Source: Nephrocerus scutellatus
Lineage: Eukaryota > Arthropoda > Insecta > Diptera > Pipunculidae
Direction: 5' to 3'
DNA: 64,000 nucleotides
Assembly: GCA_947095585.1 (NCBI GenBank)
Contig: OX352762.1
Span: 30,852,669-30,916,668, forward strand
Below the pieces are notes generated by a model. The model saw nothing but the letters and a program-made list of their open reading frames with translations, did not search any database and was not told the DNA's origin. The translations under genes were made by a program, and so were the position numbers. Shown here piece after piece: positions 45,600 to 57,329 of this stretch (positions within the stretch are counted from its first letter, which is position 1; every line of letters starts with the position of its first letter).

Positions 45600-48500
45600 A
45601 TTGGACTTTTATACAAGTATTTATTTAAGTTGAATTTTTGGAAAGTCTATCGGCTCACTGATTTTTCGTGACTCTTTCGTTTGTAAGGCCTGGTACTACA
45701 AGCGAATTCGTTGCGATTTTCTGTTGGGCTGTTGTCTTTTAAAAAAATCTTCTTATTGTTGTAATTTTTAATTGTTTTTATTTAAATTTATTTAACATAT
45801 TTTTTCGTGTATTTCGTTATTTTTACATTGTGAAATGCATTCTTATTTTGAAATTCATTTCACTAATATTCGCGGCTTTAAGGGTAATTTTAACTCCATC
45901 GTAGCGCATCTTCACGCGAATAAACCTGCGGTTCTTAGTTTATGTGAAACGTAGGTTTCTTTTATGGGTACCCCTAATGATTTTCAATGTCCGGGGTATT
46001 CTCGTGTCGACTGTTTGGTTCCGCATCGAGGGGTTGTTCTCTTTATTAGAGATGATATCTGTTTTAGTGTTCCTAATTTTAATGTTCCGAAATGTAATCC
46101 CTTGTTCAATACGATATGGATTGAAATTATAATTGCAAACCATTAAATGTTTTTTTGTTCCCTTTATCGTAGTCCTAATTTGTCGCCTGATGACACTATT
46201 ATTGAATTTGATAATTTATCAGAAACTATTGACAAGATTTACGAATCCTCACCAACTTCAGAATTAGTAGTCTTGGGAGATTTTAATGTCCATAATGATT
46301 CTTGGTTGACACATTCGAATGGTAGAGATCGATTAGGTGATGCCGCAGAACTATTTTCAAATAACAATCTTCTAACACAACTCGTCGATAAGCCAACTAG
46401 ATATCCCGATACAACTGGTCAATCACCTCACATATTAGAATTATTTCTAACTTCTATGCCAGATAAATATTCAATTGATTTATCTGCTCCATTAGGTCTT
46501 TCCGACCACGTTCTGGTATTAGCCAAATTTTCAATAACCCCAACCCTTGTAGAGTCAACAAGTAAAAGGCTACTTCAAAAATGCTAACAGGGAGCTCCTG
46601 AATCAATTTTTTAGCTCATTTGCTTTTCCAACAATAATGCTGATGAAGCATCTCAACTGATCACGTCAACCATTCTGCTAGGAATGAAAAATTTAATTCC
46701 TTCCTCCTTTAAGAAAAGCAATATTCGTAAGAATAAGTGGTTTAATGATAACTGCAGGTCAGCAGTCGCGAGTAAAAAATCAGCTCATTTGGACTACGTT
46801 AATTGCCCATCCGTAGAAAACCTTGTTAAGTTTAGAATAGCCAGAAATAGAGCTAACGCTATAATTAACAGGTCCAAAATAATAAATGACCAAAAGATTC
46901 GATAGCATGCGGAAAATTTTAGATTCTGATTCAAACATTAAAAGCTTTTGGTCATTTGCAGCAATGGTTAAAAGAAACTTTGCAGAAAAGACTTCTTCTG
47001 TTCCTACTTTATTCCATAATGGTATTCTTTATAAAACTGATATTCAGACAGCCAATCTCTTAGCTTCGCATTTTGCTAGTGCGTCAACCCTTCCATTTTC
47101 TAACCAAAGTCCACTAATTCTTCCGAATGTAGGCCAAGGTATGTCTTCAATTTATTTCCGTCGTCGGGTTGTTTCCAAAATTCTTAAAGAACTTGACCTC
47201 AATAAAGCAACTGGACCCGACGGTATTCTACCATTATTATTGAAAAGATGTCATCATACTTTGGCAAAACCGCTTAGCAAATTGTTTTATCTCTCAATGA
47301 AGACAGGTGTTTTTCCGTCAATTTGGAAAATAGCTAATATTCCACCCGCCCCGAAAAAAGGTGATAAATCTGCACATACTAACTACCGCCCTATTGCTCT
47401 GTTGTCAGTTTTATCAAAAGTAATGGAATCTATCATTAATTTCAAACTAATGAGCTATCTGGATTCGAATGCTCTTTTATCCGATGTTCAGCATGGATTT
47501 CGAAAAAATTGATCTTCAGGTGAACTAATGACGTGCATGACTCATTGTTGGGAGCGAAGCATTGAAAATCTAGGCGAATCAAGCGTTGTGTCCTTGGATA
47601 TTTCTAAGGCTTTTGATAGAGTTTGACATATTTGTCTTATTAATAAGATGCGTGCGCTCAAAGTACACCCCTCTCTCATTACATGGATTGAGGATTATTT
47701 ATGGAACCGCAAAATAAAAGTGGTATTGAATGGTTTTTCCTCTTCTTCGCATGAGATCAATGCTGGAATACCTCAAGGGTCATCCTTATCGCCTACATTA
47801 TTCTTAATATATATCAATGACTTGTTGTCTTCTACAACATGTGATATCCACTCATTTGCTGATGATACGACGTTATCGGTTTCCATGGAGTTTGTTGGTC
47901 AAAAAGAATGCAATTCTCGCTTGATTGGTTCGCGTGAATTAATGAATTCGACAATTCTGTCGAAAATTCAAGTCATTCTTGATTGGGGCAGATCTAATAG
48001 GAATTTAACCCAAATAAATTCCAGGCTTGTCTTTTTTTTCTCAAAAGGCAATTCAACATTACGTAGCACCAGTAATTAATGGTGTACCCGTTGCGAAGAT
48101 ACTCGTATCGTCTGCGAACGTGGCTACGACTGTCTCTTCCTCTTGCGGTATGTCTCTTGTGTAAAGCAAGAACATATTGCGAGATCAGTTTCACTTAAGA
48201 TGTTAGGTTTGAAAGTATTAAGATTATATAAATCTTATGTTAGACCAATTTTAGAATTTAATTCATTTGTGTGGGGTGGGGCTCCAAGATCGCATTTGGT
48301 TTATCTTGATGCAGTTCAAAATAGAGTTATCCGTTTGATAAACGATGTAACCATTACTTCATCTCTTGATTCTTTGGAGCATAGACGTAATGTTGGAGCT
48401 TTATCTGTTTTCTACAAATTTTACAACGGTAGATGTTCTTCAGAAACCCGTTCTCTATTCCCAGGTCCTTTTGTCAGCAACGTTAACACTCGTTTGAGGT

Positions 48501-49013
48501 CTAATCAACATAGATTTGCCTTAAAACCGTTCTTATGTAGAACCCAACACTTCAAATCGTCCTTTTATCCGAGAGTGACTTCGATGTGGAATCAATTGGT
48601 CGACTCCGTATTTCCCGAATCTTATAATTTACACGCCTTCAAAATAGCTGTCAACAACTTCCTGAAGGACGACCGTAGTGTTCATTAGAGGATACTATTA
48701 TTTTATATAAAAAAATTATTGATTGTATTTTTTGTATTATTTATAATATTTGTTGTTTATTTTGTAATATTTTCTTGGTCAAGGTTTTTTGTAGTTTTCC
48801 CTGACCATGATTCATTGATAAAAGTATTTGGACTCGCGTCGTTTTCAATGAATCAGAGATAATTCTGAGAAAATAAATTGAAACCGGCTACAAACGTGAG
48901 GAATGTGTTATATTGTAAATCACATTCCTTCGAATTTTTAATTTTAATAAAGGGCATAGCCCAACTTATTGCCGTGACGAAAGTCATTCAGGGACTTATC
49001 CCTTGGCAATGAG
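45600..49013 (+). mobile_element. Jockey/CR1-like LINE, near full-length copy (J2)
   Basis: The element runs from a 5' region shared with the deletion derivative at 41.2-41.8 kb, through one long decayed ORF, to a 3' UTR with AAACCGGCTACAAACGTGAG and the terminal GGGACTTATCCCTTGGCAAT. It has no poly(A) tail of note. It is the most complete retrotransposon in the window, about 3.4 kb. Confidence 0.8.
45836..48688 (+). pseudogene. J2 endonuclease/reverse transcriptase ORF, broken
   Basis: From the Met at 45836 the endonuclease opens HSYFEIHFTNIRGFKGNFNS and VAHLHANKPAVLSLCET. Further boxes are CSLYRSPN, ELVVLGDFNVHNDSWLTHSN and APLGLSDHVLVLAKF. The RT follows: LNKATGPDGILPLLLKR, PKKGDKSAHTNYRPIALLSV, VQHGFRKN, VSLDISKAFDRV, NAGIPQGSSLSPTLFLIYIN and the catalytic HSFADDTTLSVSM; the C-terminal part runs to FLKDDRSVH and a stop at 48688. 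Breaks include stops after IANH (46144), FRKN (47512) and FDRV (47624), and several frameshifts. All catalytic motifs are still readable, so decay is moderate. Confidence 0.85.
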
Positions 49014-49074
49014 TTTTTAAAAAAAAATAAAAATGAAAACAAAGTTCCTATATTGTCGATAGTTTGCCTTTTTT

Positions 49075-49584
49075 AAATTCTCTATATTAACTTCACTTGC
49101 CCGTGGCTGGCTGGCTGGCTGGCCAAATCTTGTGATCAATTTTTAACCCACTTCCTACAGCCCGATTTTATTGAAATTTTGCACAAATGTATATCTCCCA
49201 AGACAACACTTTCTATTAAAATTTGAGGCCCCTCGGGCCGCGGGGTCGGGGGGCTCTCATACAAATATTTTACAAAATTTACCCGATTTTATTTAAATTT
49301 TGTACACATGTGTGTCTTCGATGGAAAACACTTTTTGTAAAAATTTGGAGCGATCGGCCCCTTGGGGACCCCAATATACAATTTTTAAATATCGCTATAT
49401 CGCATCAGATCACGGCAAAGTATGAGCTCTGTGCTTTGTGAGCAGCGCTGTTCGCTGCCGCTGCGTCATTTGTGAATGATTTTGCCACAAAACGAGCACG
49501 CAGTGTGTGTGTGTGTGTGTGTGTGTGTATCCCCGATTAGAGAATTTACAAGAAAAATTTTAATTTTTATGGGTTGTTTTTTTT
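49075..49584 (+). mobile_element. Repeat family A copy 7
   Basis: AAATTCTCTATATTAACTTC start, (GGCT)n microsatellite, CCTACAGCCCGATTTTATTG, GGGCCGCGGGGTCGGGGGGC, GTACACATGTGTGTCTTCGA, GGCCCCTTGGGGACCCC, an inner block GAGCAGCGCTGTTCGCTGCC, (GT)n at about 49504-49528 and end TTAGAGAATTTACAAGAAAA. It is a complete copy that shows both microsatellite slots. Confidence 0.7.
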
Positions 49585-49589
49585 AATTA

Positions 49590-50405
49590 AAAAATCGCAA
49601 ATTAAAAATGTTGATTAGTAATAAAAAAATTAGTTACGAGTCATATAATTCACATATGTATTTCTAAGACCAAATTATGTAAACCAAAGAGCCCTAGTAC
49701 TCGTCACATACCTAGAAAATATTAACCATTTTAACAATAATTGCAAAATAAAATCTACACAATTCCGAAATATTTTTTTCACACGCCCATAGACGAAAGT
49801 GACTGTTTCATACACTATAACCTAGCTTCGATAGTAGTCCTTATACACACTAGTTAGTTAACATATAAAATACTTTTGTTATTTACTGCAGTCACAGCGA
49901 ACACATTCCCAGAGTAATTTTGCATTGCGCATAACCGGTTTAGCAGAAAAACCGATGTCATGTTTGGTCATGTGAAAAATAGCGTACATAACTCGCAGAA
50001 AAGTGCTCATAAACTCCACTTTCCTCGCTCGTTATGTAATATACTATAACATTATCGATACATTGCAGTTAAAAAAGAACAATAAATTCAACACATCTCA
50101 AAAATTCCAGAGAAAACAACGCTTATTATTTTGGCATACGGATCTAGAAAGCGTGAAACGAATACCAGAAAGGCACTTTGCCCTGACTGACCGAAGTAAC
50201 AAATTCCAATCTTAACGATTTTTGAAATCTTATCATTATTATTACATATATAGGGCTATTCATTGAGAACCGCAATTTTAAATTTAGCACCGTTATTCTT
50301 ATGTCCAATTGGCAGCTGTCATTATTTAACATTTCAGTAGTAAAAACTTTAAGGTTACCGAAAATGGAACGATATACTTGAACACGCATTGAAACGTTTC
50401 GTAAA
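49590..50405. other. Intronic DNA, no assigned feature
   Basis: AT-rich, nothing recognised. Confidence 0.3.
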
Positions 50406-50409
50406 GTTT

Positions 50410-50772
50410 GAGACTATTTTGAAGGGGTCTTAAGGGGACCCTTAATGGGTTTGAGGGGTCTTAAGAGAGTATTGATGGGGTTAGTAACGTAGTCTTAACG
50501 GGGTATTGAGGTGCTCTTGAGGGAGTCTTTAGGTACTCTTTAGGGGTGTCCAGAGGGGGTTTTGTGAGGTTCATGAGTGAAGTCTTGAGAAGAGGTTTAG
50601 GTGGTCTTAAGAGTGTTTTAAGGGGGTCTTAAAATAATCTTAATGGGATTTTGAGGGGGTCTTGAAGGAAAATGAATGGGGGTAGTAACGTGGTCTTAAC
50701 GAAATCTTGAGGTAATCTTGTGAGACTCTTTAGATAGTCTTCAGGGGGGTCCCGAGGGGGTTTTGTAAGGAC
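50410..50772 (+). repeat. G/T-rich minisatellite built on GGGGTCTTAA, with a 201-bp higher-order period
   Basis: Many irregular copies of GGGGTCTTAA/GGGGTCTTGA/GTGGTCTTAA. A larger block beginning GGGGTTAGTAACGTAGTCTT (about 50477) recurs as GGGGGTAGTAACGTGGTCTT (about 50678) and stays parallel through AGGGGGTTTTGTGAGG / AGGGGGTTTTGTAAGG. The plus strand has very few C. No coding frame. Confidence 0.7.
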
Positions 50773-50779
50773 ACAAATA

Positions 50780-53390
50780 TTTCAGATTTCCATTATAAAC
50801 ATTCCAGCAATTTTCATTTATTTTATAGCAGTTCTAGTGGCTCCAGATCTACCACCTATTTTATTTTCTACCTTTTAGGGGGCTAGTTATGCTTCAATAA
50901 AAGCATTTTTTTTTTAAATTTTTTATATAATTTTATTTTTGTTGTGTTCGTCAGGACAATGTTTATATTAATGGTAAAGACAAGGTTTATACGGAAAGAA
51001 AATTAGAAAAGTTGCCCGGAATATTGGAAAATTCTGCTTTTTACATGGGATTTTTGTATGACTTTTGTAAGTTTTTCATGTAAATCAAAACGACGGCTCT
51101 TAATGGAAAACCTATGAGTATCACTTCTAAGTATAACGTTGCCATAAAGCTGTAATTCATTTTGAGTCAGAAAAACAAACAGTTGTTGGTGATCAAAGCC
51201 ATACAAAGCTTTACTGCCATTATCATTAGTAGAATCGCAATATTGCAAAATTAATTTATTAATTCTGGCAAAAATTCAAAATATATTTTTAATAAAAAAT
51301 ACAACACAAAATGGAGATATTTTGAAGTAAAAAAGAAAAAACCTGTTCGTTGTTAACTGAAAATGTACCACTCAATAATTATTCTGATAAGAACAACATG
51401 GCTCTGAGATATTTTAGAATATTCGCAATTTGTAGCTTTGTGCTTTTCTATTTATTCAACACATTTGTTATAAACCGTGCTATTGGCAAAAAATCATTAA
51501 ATAAATTCAGCAAGGAGCAATGACTTTTACACACACCCACTTTCTTTCTCTTTTACATACACACGCATGCAAATGTACAGTATCCGCGGTCGATGTAAAT
51601 TAGTTAAATTTTGTGTTTGCATGATGGGAAATGATACCGAGACGGGAGACAACCGGGAGACTTCCCGCCCCACCCCCACCAACTCAGCGCAGGGCAACCA
51701 AAATTTACAAAATTAATACCATAAATTATTATATTGTAATTATTGTTAAATTTAATTTCCTTGTGTCAAGAGAATCGATCCGAAGGGCCGAAGGGGGTGG
51801 GCTAGCTATCGATGTTGCTTTGATGCTCGTACTATCATGTGGTCATGTTTTACTTTCGAGTGTCAAGCGCCTCCCATGTCCAACATCAATTCGTCTGTTC
51901 GTTTACAAAAAGGGTGAGTTGCAGAGTAGCAGAGCATCTATTGGATGTGCTGCTCGTATAGTCGATTATGTTGCCAAATTACATATGAATATATTTACAC
52001 TTTTGCACGTATGTAGTGCCATCAATATGGCAAAATTTATTAATATAATAATAATGGCTCGAATGGCTAATAAAATGGACTGTCGAAATTTATGGCTTTC
52101 GGGGCCACTTTAATGCATTTGGACGGTGTTTAAACAAGTACGCGTGCATATTGTCGAACGAGATTGTTTCTGTACAAATGTATTGCATTGTAATGAAATA
52201 CAATATTCACCAATTTAGCCGATAATCTAATTTATAGTGCTTATTGTACTTTACATGGCTACAAACATTACATATATACGCGATGAAACCAAAATTAAGC
52301 TTTAACAACTATTAAGAAATTTCATTATTGTGTAAAACAAGCAATTTTGTAATATGAGTTAGACGAGGTTAGTCGATTCTACTCGAAAAATATTACCAAC
52401 AAAGGTTGGGTTTTTCTTACACACGTTTTTATTAGCTCGCTTTCGTGTATGTCTGTCTGTGTGGGTGGAATTTTGTAATTAATTTTAAACTAACTTTCCA
52501 TTGAGCTAGAGACTTGAAACTTTAAACATAGCTCAGAACTGGATGAACATTGACAAATAACAACAAAAAAAGTCAACAAATCGCAAAAAAACAAATAATT
52601 CAATGCCAATTTGTAATTTGTTTCAGATCAAAGCAAAGTGCTACGCACAATAATAGTTTTAAATTAAAAATGTTTTTTTTTATTAGCTAGCATGTTGTTA
52701 GTTTTATTTTTATAAAAACTGAGTTTATATAGTTGTGTGAATTTTGTCAATGTAAAATATGGTTAGGAATGTAGAAGAACCGTCTAGTTTTTTTCATCCT
52801 ATTTTATCTATGAAACCAAAAACGTTTAATAAATTCCTTATCTGTGTCATAAGCTCAAAATTTGGATAATATTATGACAAAAAATAAATAATTACAAGAA
52901 TAATATAACAAATTATAACAATATTTGTATATAAGATAATATTTCTTTTGCAAACGTACTAAAAATCCATTCAGTAAAGTACTTTTTTATTATGCGAGCA
53001 AATGTACATCATATTTTCGTTTTTATCTCAGTAACCACTGTAAAAAAAAGCAAAACATAAAGCAACTCACTATCACATGAATTTTTTCAAATTACATATC
53101 GTAAACGACTGAGGATATACGCTGCTTATATGTTCAGTGAAGGAACTTCAAGAAGGAAGTTTTCTCCTTACCGTCTATGCATAAGCTAATATTACTCAAC
53201 GTATCCATGTAATTTTTTATCTTTTTGGAATAAATAAGATTCAAAACACGAAATAACAAAGACAATTTAAGCACTCTACGTGAGTTTTAATCTGCATACC
53301 GATTTATTTTAATTTTTTTTTAAATTGTGTAGTAAAGAATTTCGAATTAGAAATTAACCCATTCAATTGAAATTTTTTTTATAATATATA
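50780..53390. other. Intronic DNA, no assigned gene
   Basis: A 160-codon plus-strand frame at 51631-52113 has no recognisable domain and a composition like translated intron. At 52425-52530 TTTTTATTAGCTCGCTTTCG and the GTATGTCTGTCTGTG run resemble the entry sequence of another DINE-like family, of which no second copy is seen here. The rest is AT-rich. Confidence 0.3.
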
Positions 53391-53399
53391 AAGGGTTTG

Positions 53400-55110
53400 A
53401 ACCCCTATAATGCTAGCATGGTCGTTAAGGTTTACAAAAAAGAAAGGAGAAGATGTCTGTGAGCGTGTGTTTTAAATGCCTACAGATTGTAGCGATGTTG
53501 AAAACAGAGCTTGGCAAAGCATTCCATATGCGTGTTGAAAGGCTGAAGAACGAATCTCTAAACTTAACTGTTAGTCAGAAGATGGGCTTGAGGATGCATT
53601 GATATGCATCCTTGTAGATTGTAGCCAGACTAGAGCGAGTGAAATATTTCTTGCACCACCTTGTGAGAAAACCTAAACACTTCGCTGCATTTTTGGCGAT
53701 GGCGAATATGTGGTCGTTACAACGAAGCTTGTCGTTAACGCACATACCGAAAATTGCGAGTTTTTCAGTTTTATCGATGCAAGGCTAATGGAAAATGGCT
53801 GAAGGTTGGTTTATGGTTCGCTTGGATGATAGGAGACAGCATTGAGTTTTGGAAGCGTTGAATTCTACTCTATTATCTTTTACCCATATGCAATTGTTTG
53901 AGTTCTACATGAGAGGATGAAGGACGTCTTAAAACTATCTCTGAAGCTGTAAGAGTGAATTGGATTAGAAGTAACAAACTAGATACAAATGAGAGGACGA
54001 AACAGAGCCCTGAGGAACGTGAGAAGAAAACTTGGATTGAGCGGTTCAGAAGATAACTTCTAATCGAATGAAGCAGTATTTTATCGACTCCATAAGCACA
54101 GATTATGATTAAAAATATCAAGTGCAACAACTTTGCTTTCACAATTCACAATTGATGAATAGACTGGTTCCATTATTCGGTGAGATATGCCATCAAATCA
54201 TCAGTAGAACATTACCCACGAAATTCGTACTACCAGTCACAAAGGTAGTTTCAAGATATTTAATGAGCTGATACTTGATCAGAGCTTGGAAGAACATCTC
54301 TTCAGAACTAATGGGAAAATACCATCTGGCCCAGCGGATTTATGAGTATGTATTGAGATAGTTTAAAACTCAAGCAACTGCACGAGTACGAATGTAAATC
54401 TGTTCCCATAGAGTGTTAAATACTCGGAGGTACAGGTGGGAAACAATGCCTAATCTGAAAGCGTGAAGCTAGCTGCAAAATGCGCAGCAAACAGATACAC
54501 ATTGTCCTTAGAGCTGACAGCTGGATTGTCATTATAAATGAGCGTTTACTATCTTTGGGATATTGTAGTAGTTTTTGCCTCAATTTTTGATCGTACGCGA
54601 ATTTGACTCGCCGAAGGTGGGCACTGCAATCATTTCTGGCTCGTTTGAAATTTATTCGGCTTTTCTCAGTAGGTTTTACTTTGTAAAACAGAAAGCATAC
54701 CTCTCTAATTCTAGACGCCTATTTACAGCTCGAATCATACCATCCATCTTCATTTTGTTTGACAGACTTATTCCTGAAAGGGATAAACTGATAAAGTTAT
54801 TCGTTATAGTGACTTTTGACGCCAGGTATAATTTCGTTGCTGACTCTGGCATTAAATAGTCTCCAAGAATGATGACATTTTGTTTGTTGGGAGTTGTTGG
54901 TAGAATTCTTGCTTGAGTTCATCTGGTTTGCTTTGGTTATATCCGGTGCGTGGACACTAACGAGGTTAATCCTACCTACTCAGGGCCACCCTGATACATA
55001 GCAAAATACGATGGATATAGACCAGAGAAGGTCGATAATATATCTCCTCGAGTGAGGCCAGCAACCTGCTCGATAGAAATACGAATACCGCTCATAGACA
55101 AACAACACAA
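53400..55110 (-). mobile_element. Jockey/CR1-like LINE (J1), decayed copy
   Basis: Minus strand, in order: an endonuclease scrap (INLVSVHAPD); linker KRARNDCSAHLRRVKFAYDQ and KLRQKLLQYPKDSKR; RT start at about 54350 matching the 63 kb copy (KSAGPDGI-type); then VKAKLLHLIFLI, VTSNPIHSYSF at about 53940, STLPKLNAVSYHPS at about 53850, and C-terminal ARNISLALVWLQSTRMHIN. The plus-strand copy at 62940-64000 ends in the same words read in the other direction (near 63960-64000 versus about 53835-53875). Many stops and frameshifts; the FADD box is destroyed. Confidence 0.75.
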
Positions 55111-55119
55111 GCCTCGGAT

Positions 55120-56555
55120 AATATCCGAAGTTTTGCAATTTTTTTAAAAATTCAAGCGTACAAAGTTTTAGAAATGAAAAAAATTGTTGGAAAATTTGTA
55201 TAAGAGGTACAAAACATCATTGACGTACAGGGTGCATAAGTGTCAAATTGTCGGCGGTAACAATCGCACTAAACGACTGATAAAAATTGTACATCAGATG
55301 TTCCCCTGAAGAGTTTGAACAAAAATGAATGTGAGACATTATGGACGTCCAGTCCATGTCATTTTAGTAGGTCTACAATTTGGCCGAGGTTGTTAAATTT
55401 CAACTAGATGACATCGGTTCGAAATTGAAACCGGTATACAGTTTTTTGCAGTATCAGGGCAGTATCAGACACTTTCTGGGGTCAGTTTGTATGGCAAGTA
55501 CCTAAAAAAAACCAAAATCTAATCAAGTATCCCTCTTGATCTAAAAATCATATAATTTTTGATATCGGATTTTCGGTTTCTGAGTTATGCTGAGAACATC
55601 CCAACTTAATTTTTTTGGGTTTTCTGAGTAATTTCGTAATACCGAGGTAAATATTCTACTTAATACTGGGAAATGTTTGATATCATTTCTCCAACTAGAA
55701 TATATGTATATTTAACTTTTAACAAGCGAATAATGATGCATTACACAAATCGGATATATTATTACTTTTAATCTTAAGCAATAATATAAAGAATGTATAT
55801 TATGATTATTTGTAATGATTAAATATTAAGGAAAAAAAGAAAAAAAATAAAGAATTAAAAAGTATTAAACTTTATTTTAAGTCGACACAGAGGCTCGGAC
55901 ATAATTTGTAAAGTGTAATAAATTTGTTGGACAAAACGTACTTTTACATCCACAAACTTTTGATAACCTCACACATATATTATCTTGCGAAAGTAATTAA
56001 TACAAGAATATCCTCAGACAAATATATTACAAAACTACACTGGAGTGTTTTGTCCTGTATGCAAAATACGGAGGTGTATTCATTTCCTCTCGTCCGTGCC
56101 ACACCGCTGCAATACAGAAACGCCATTTTAATTGTTTCACAAAGTGATTATGTGGCTATAATGTCCTTGCACTGGTACTGGTGTTGGTGCGCTTTCTTCT
56201 TTTGCATCGAGCACATACGAATTGCATAAGAGGTAAATGCCAACCGCCAACGTATAATGGACTAATAGCAAGTACACACATTGTTATGGTAATTTACGAG
56301 TATATCCATAGTTCTTAAAAAAACATCGAAATTTGTCGAGACGAATTTATCTTTGCATAAGTTCTATTTGTTTTGTTTAGAAATAAATTTGAAATTGAAA
56401 TTTGCTTAAATAATGTGCTATTTGGAGAACTTTACATCATAGTATTTGTTGAACTTTCAAAATGCTTAACTTAAAAGTGAAGATTACATCTCAACTCTTG
56501 ACAGACTATTTTAGTAGGTTTTACGGCGGGTATTTCCCATTCTTTTAATTGATAT
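55120..56555. other. Intronic DNA, no assigned feature
   Basis: A 101-codon plus-strand frame at 55924-56229 has no motif. TACAGGGTGCATAAGTG near 55228 looks like a MITE start but lacks a partner end. Otherwise AT-rich. Confidence 0.3.
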
Positions 56556-56559
56556 ACGA

Positions 56560-56730
56560 CGATATAGTTAAAGGATTGTAGCGTTTGATTTCTTGCTCAA
56601 TGATGTGCCCATCATGTACTTAGTTTTGCTCTCCTTAATGTTGATTCTCCTCCGTTTCCCACCGACTGCTTGATCTGGCTGAAAGCTTTATTGGTCATAA
56701 AAATAGTCTACGAAGGATAGTGTCTAGATA
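56560..56730 (-). mobile_element. RTE1-family fragment
   Basis: Shares AGTTAAAGGATTG, CATGTACTTAGTTTTGCTCT and GATCTGGCTGAAAGCTT with 57930-58100 of the large RTE1 copy, in the same orientation and only 0.8 kb from it. Confidence 0.6.
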
Positions 56731-56839
56731 GATGGATTTATGCAGAATTCTTCGAGGTGATGAAACGTCATTTAATAAAAGGCCGCTGCATATGTTGATT
56801 GGACATGGCTTATTATTCAACCGTAATACTAGTGGCGCT

Positions 56840-57030
56840 CTAGATGCTCATCAGTTTACTCTCAATTTCGGACGTACAGTTAAGTTCAGAGATTCGTTCT
56901 TAAGCCGCTCAGGCTTTGCCAAGCACTGTTTTTCCCTCATCACTACAACCGCAGGCCTTAAATGCCTGCACAAGCCCACATACCTCTTTCCTCTTTCTAA
57001 ACCTTGACGCCCACGCTTTACCAAGCCTAT
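56840..57030 (-). mobile_element. LINE J1-related 3' fragment
   Basis: The segment encoding RLKNESLNLTVRPKLRVN on the minus strand corresponds in place and wording to the J1 end at 53540-53600 (RLKNESLNLTV). TTAAATGCCTGCA also recurs there. Confidence 0.5.
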
Positions 57031-57329
57031 CATTATAAGGTTGCAAACCCCTTAACGCGTGCGCAAATTACAAAAAAAAATACTTAAATAAATATGCACT
57101 GCGAGTTCGCATTATCAAATTTAAGATGAAAATTCATTGAAGCTTTTGTTTGTTGCATTTTTTGCAGACGAAATTCGTTTCTGTCTAGGAAGTATATATA
57201 CAAACTGTAGCTCTTTATTAAAGCACAAACAAAATTGCTATGCATACGCCTAAGAATTAACTTTAGTTTGAAATTAATTGAAAAAAATATATGTGGTTTA
57301 AATTTACTTATCTCCATTGCATGTTTCAT

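Noticed and set aside
51631..52113. 160-codon plus-strand frame
   Set aside because: Longest orphan frame in the intron, but no domain, no fly-like start context and intron-like residue composition; the start is followed by low-complexity Pro/Thr and then Ile-rich sequence.
55228..55245. Another CAGGGTG MITE start
   Set aside because: No matching inverted end with TA flank was found within a few hundred bases; same for the strings near 5988 and 7108.
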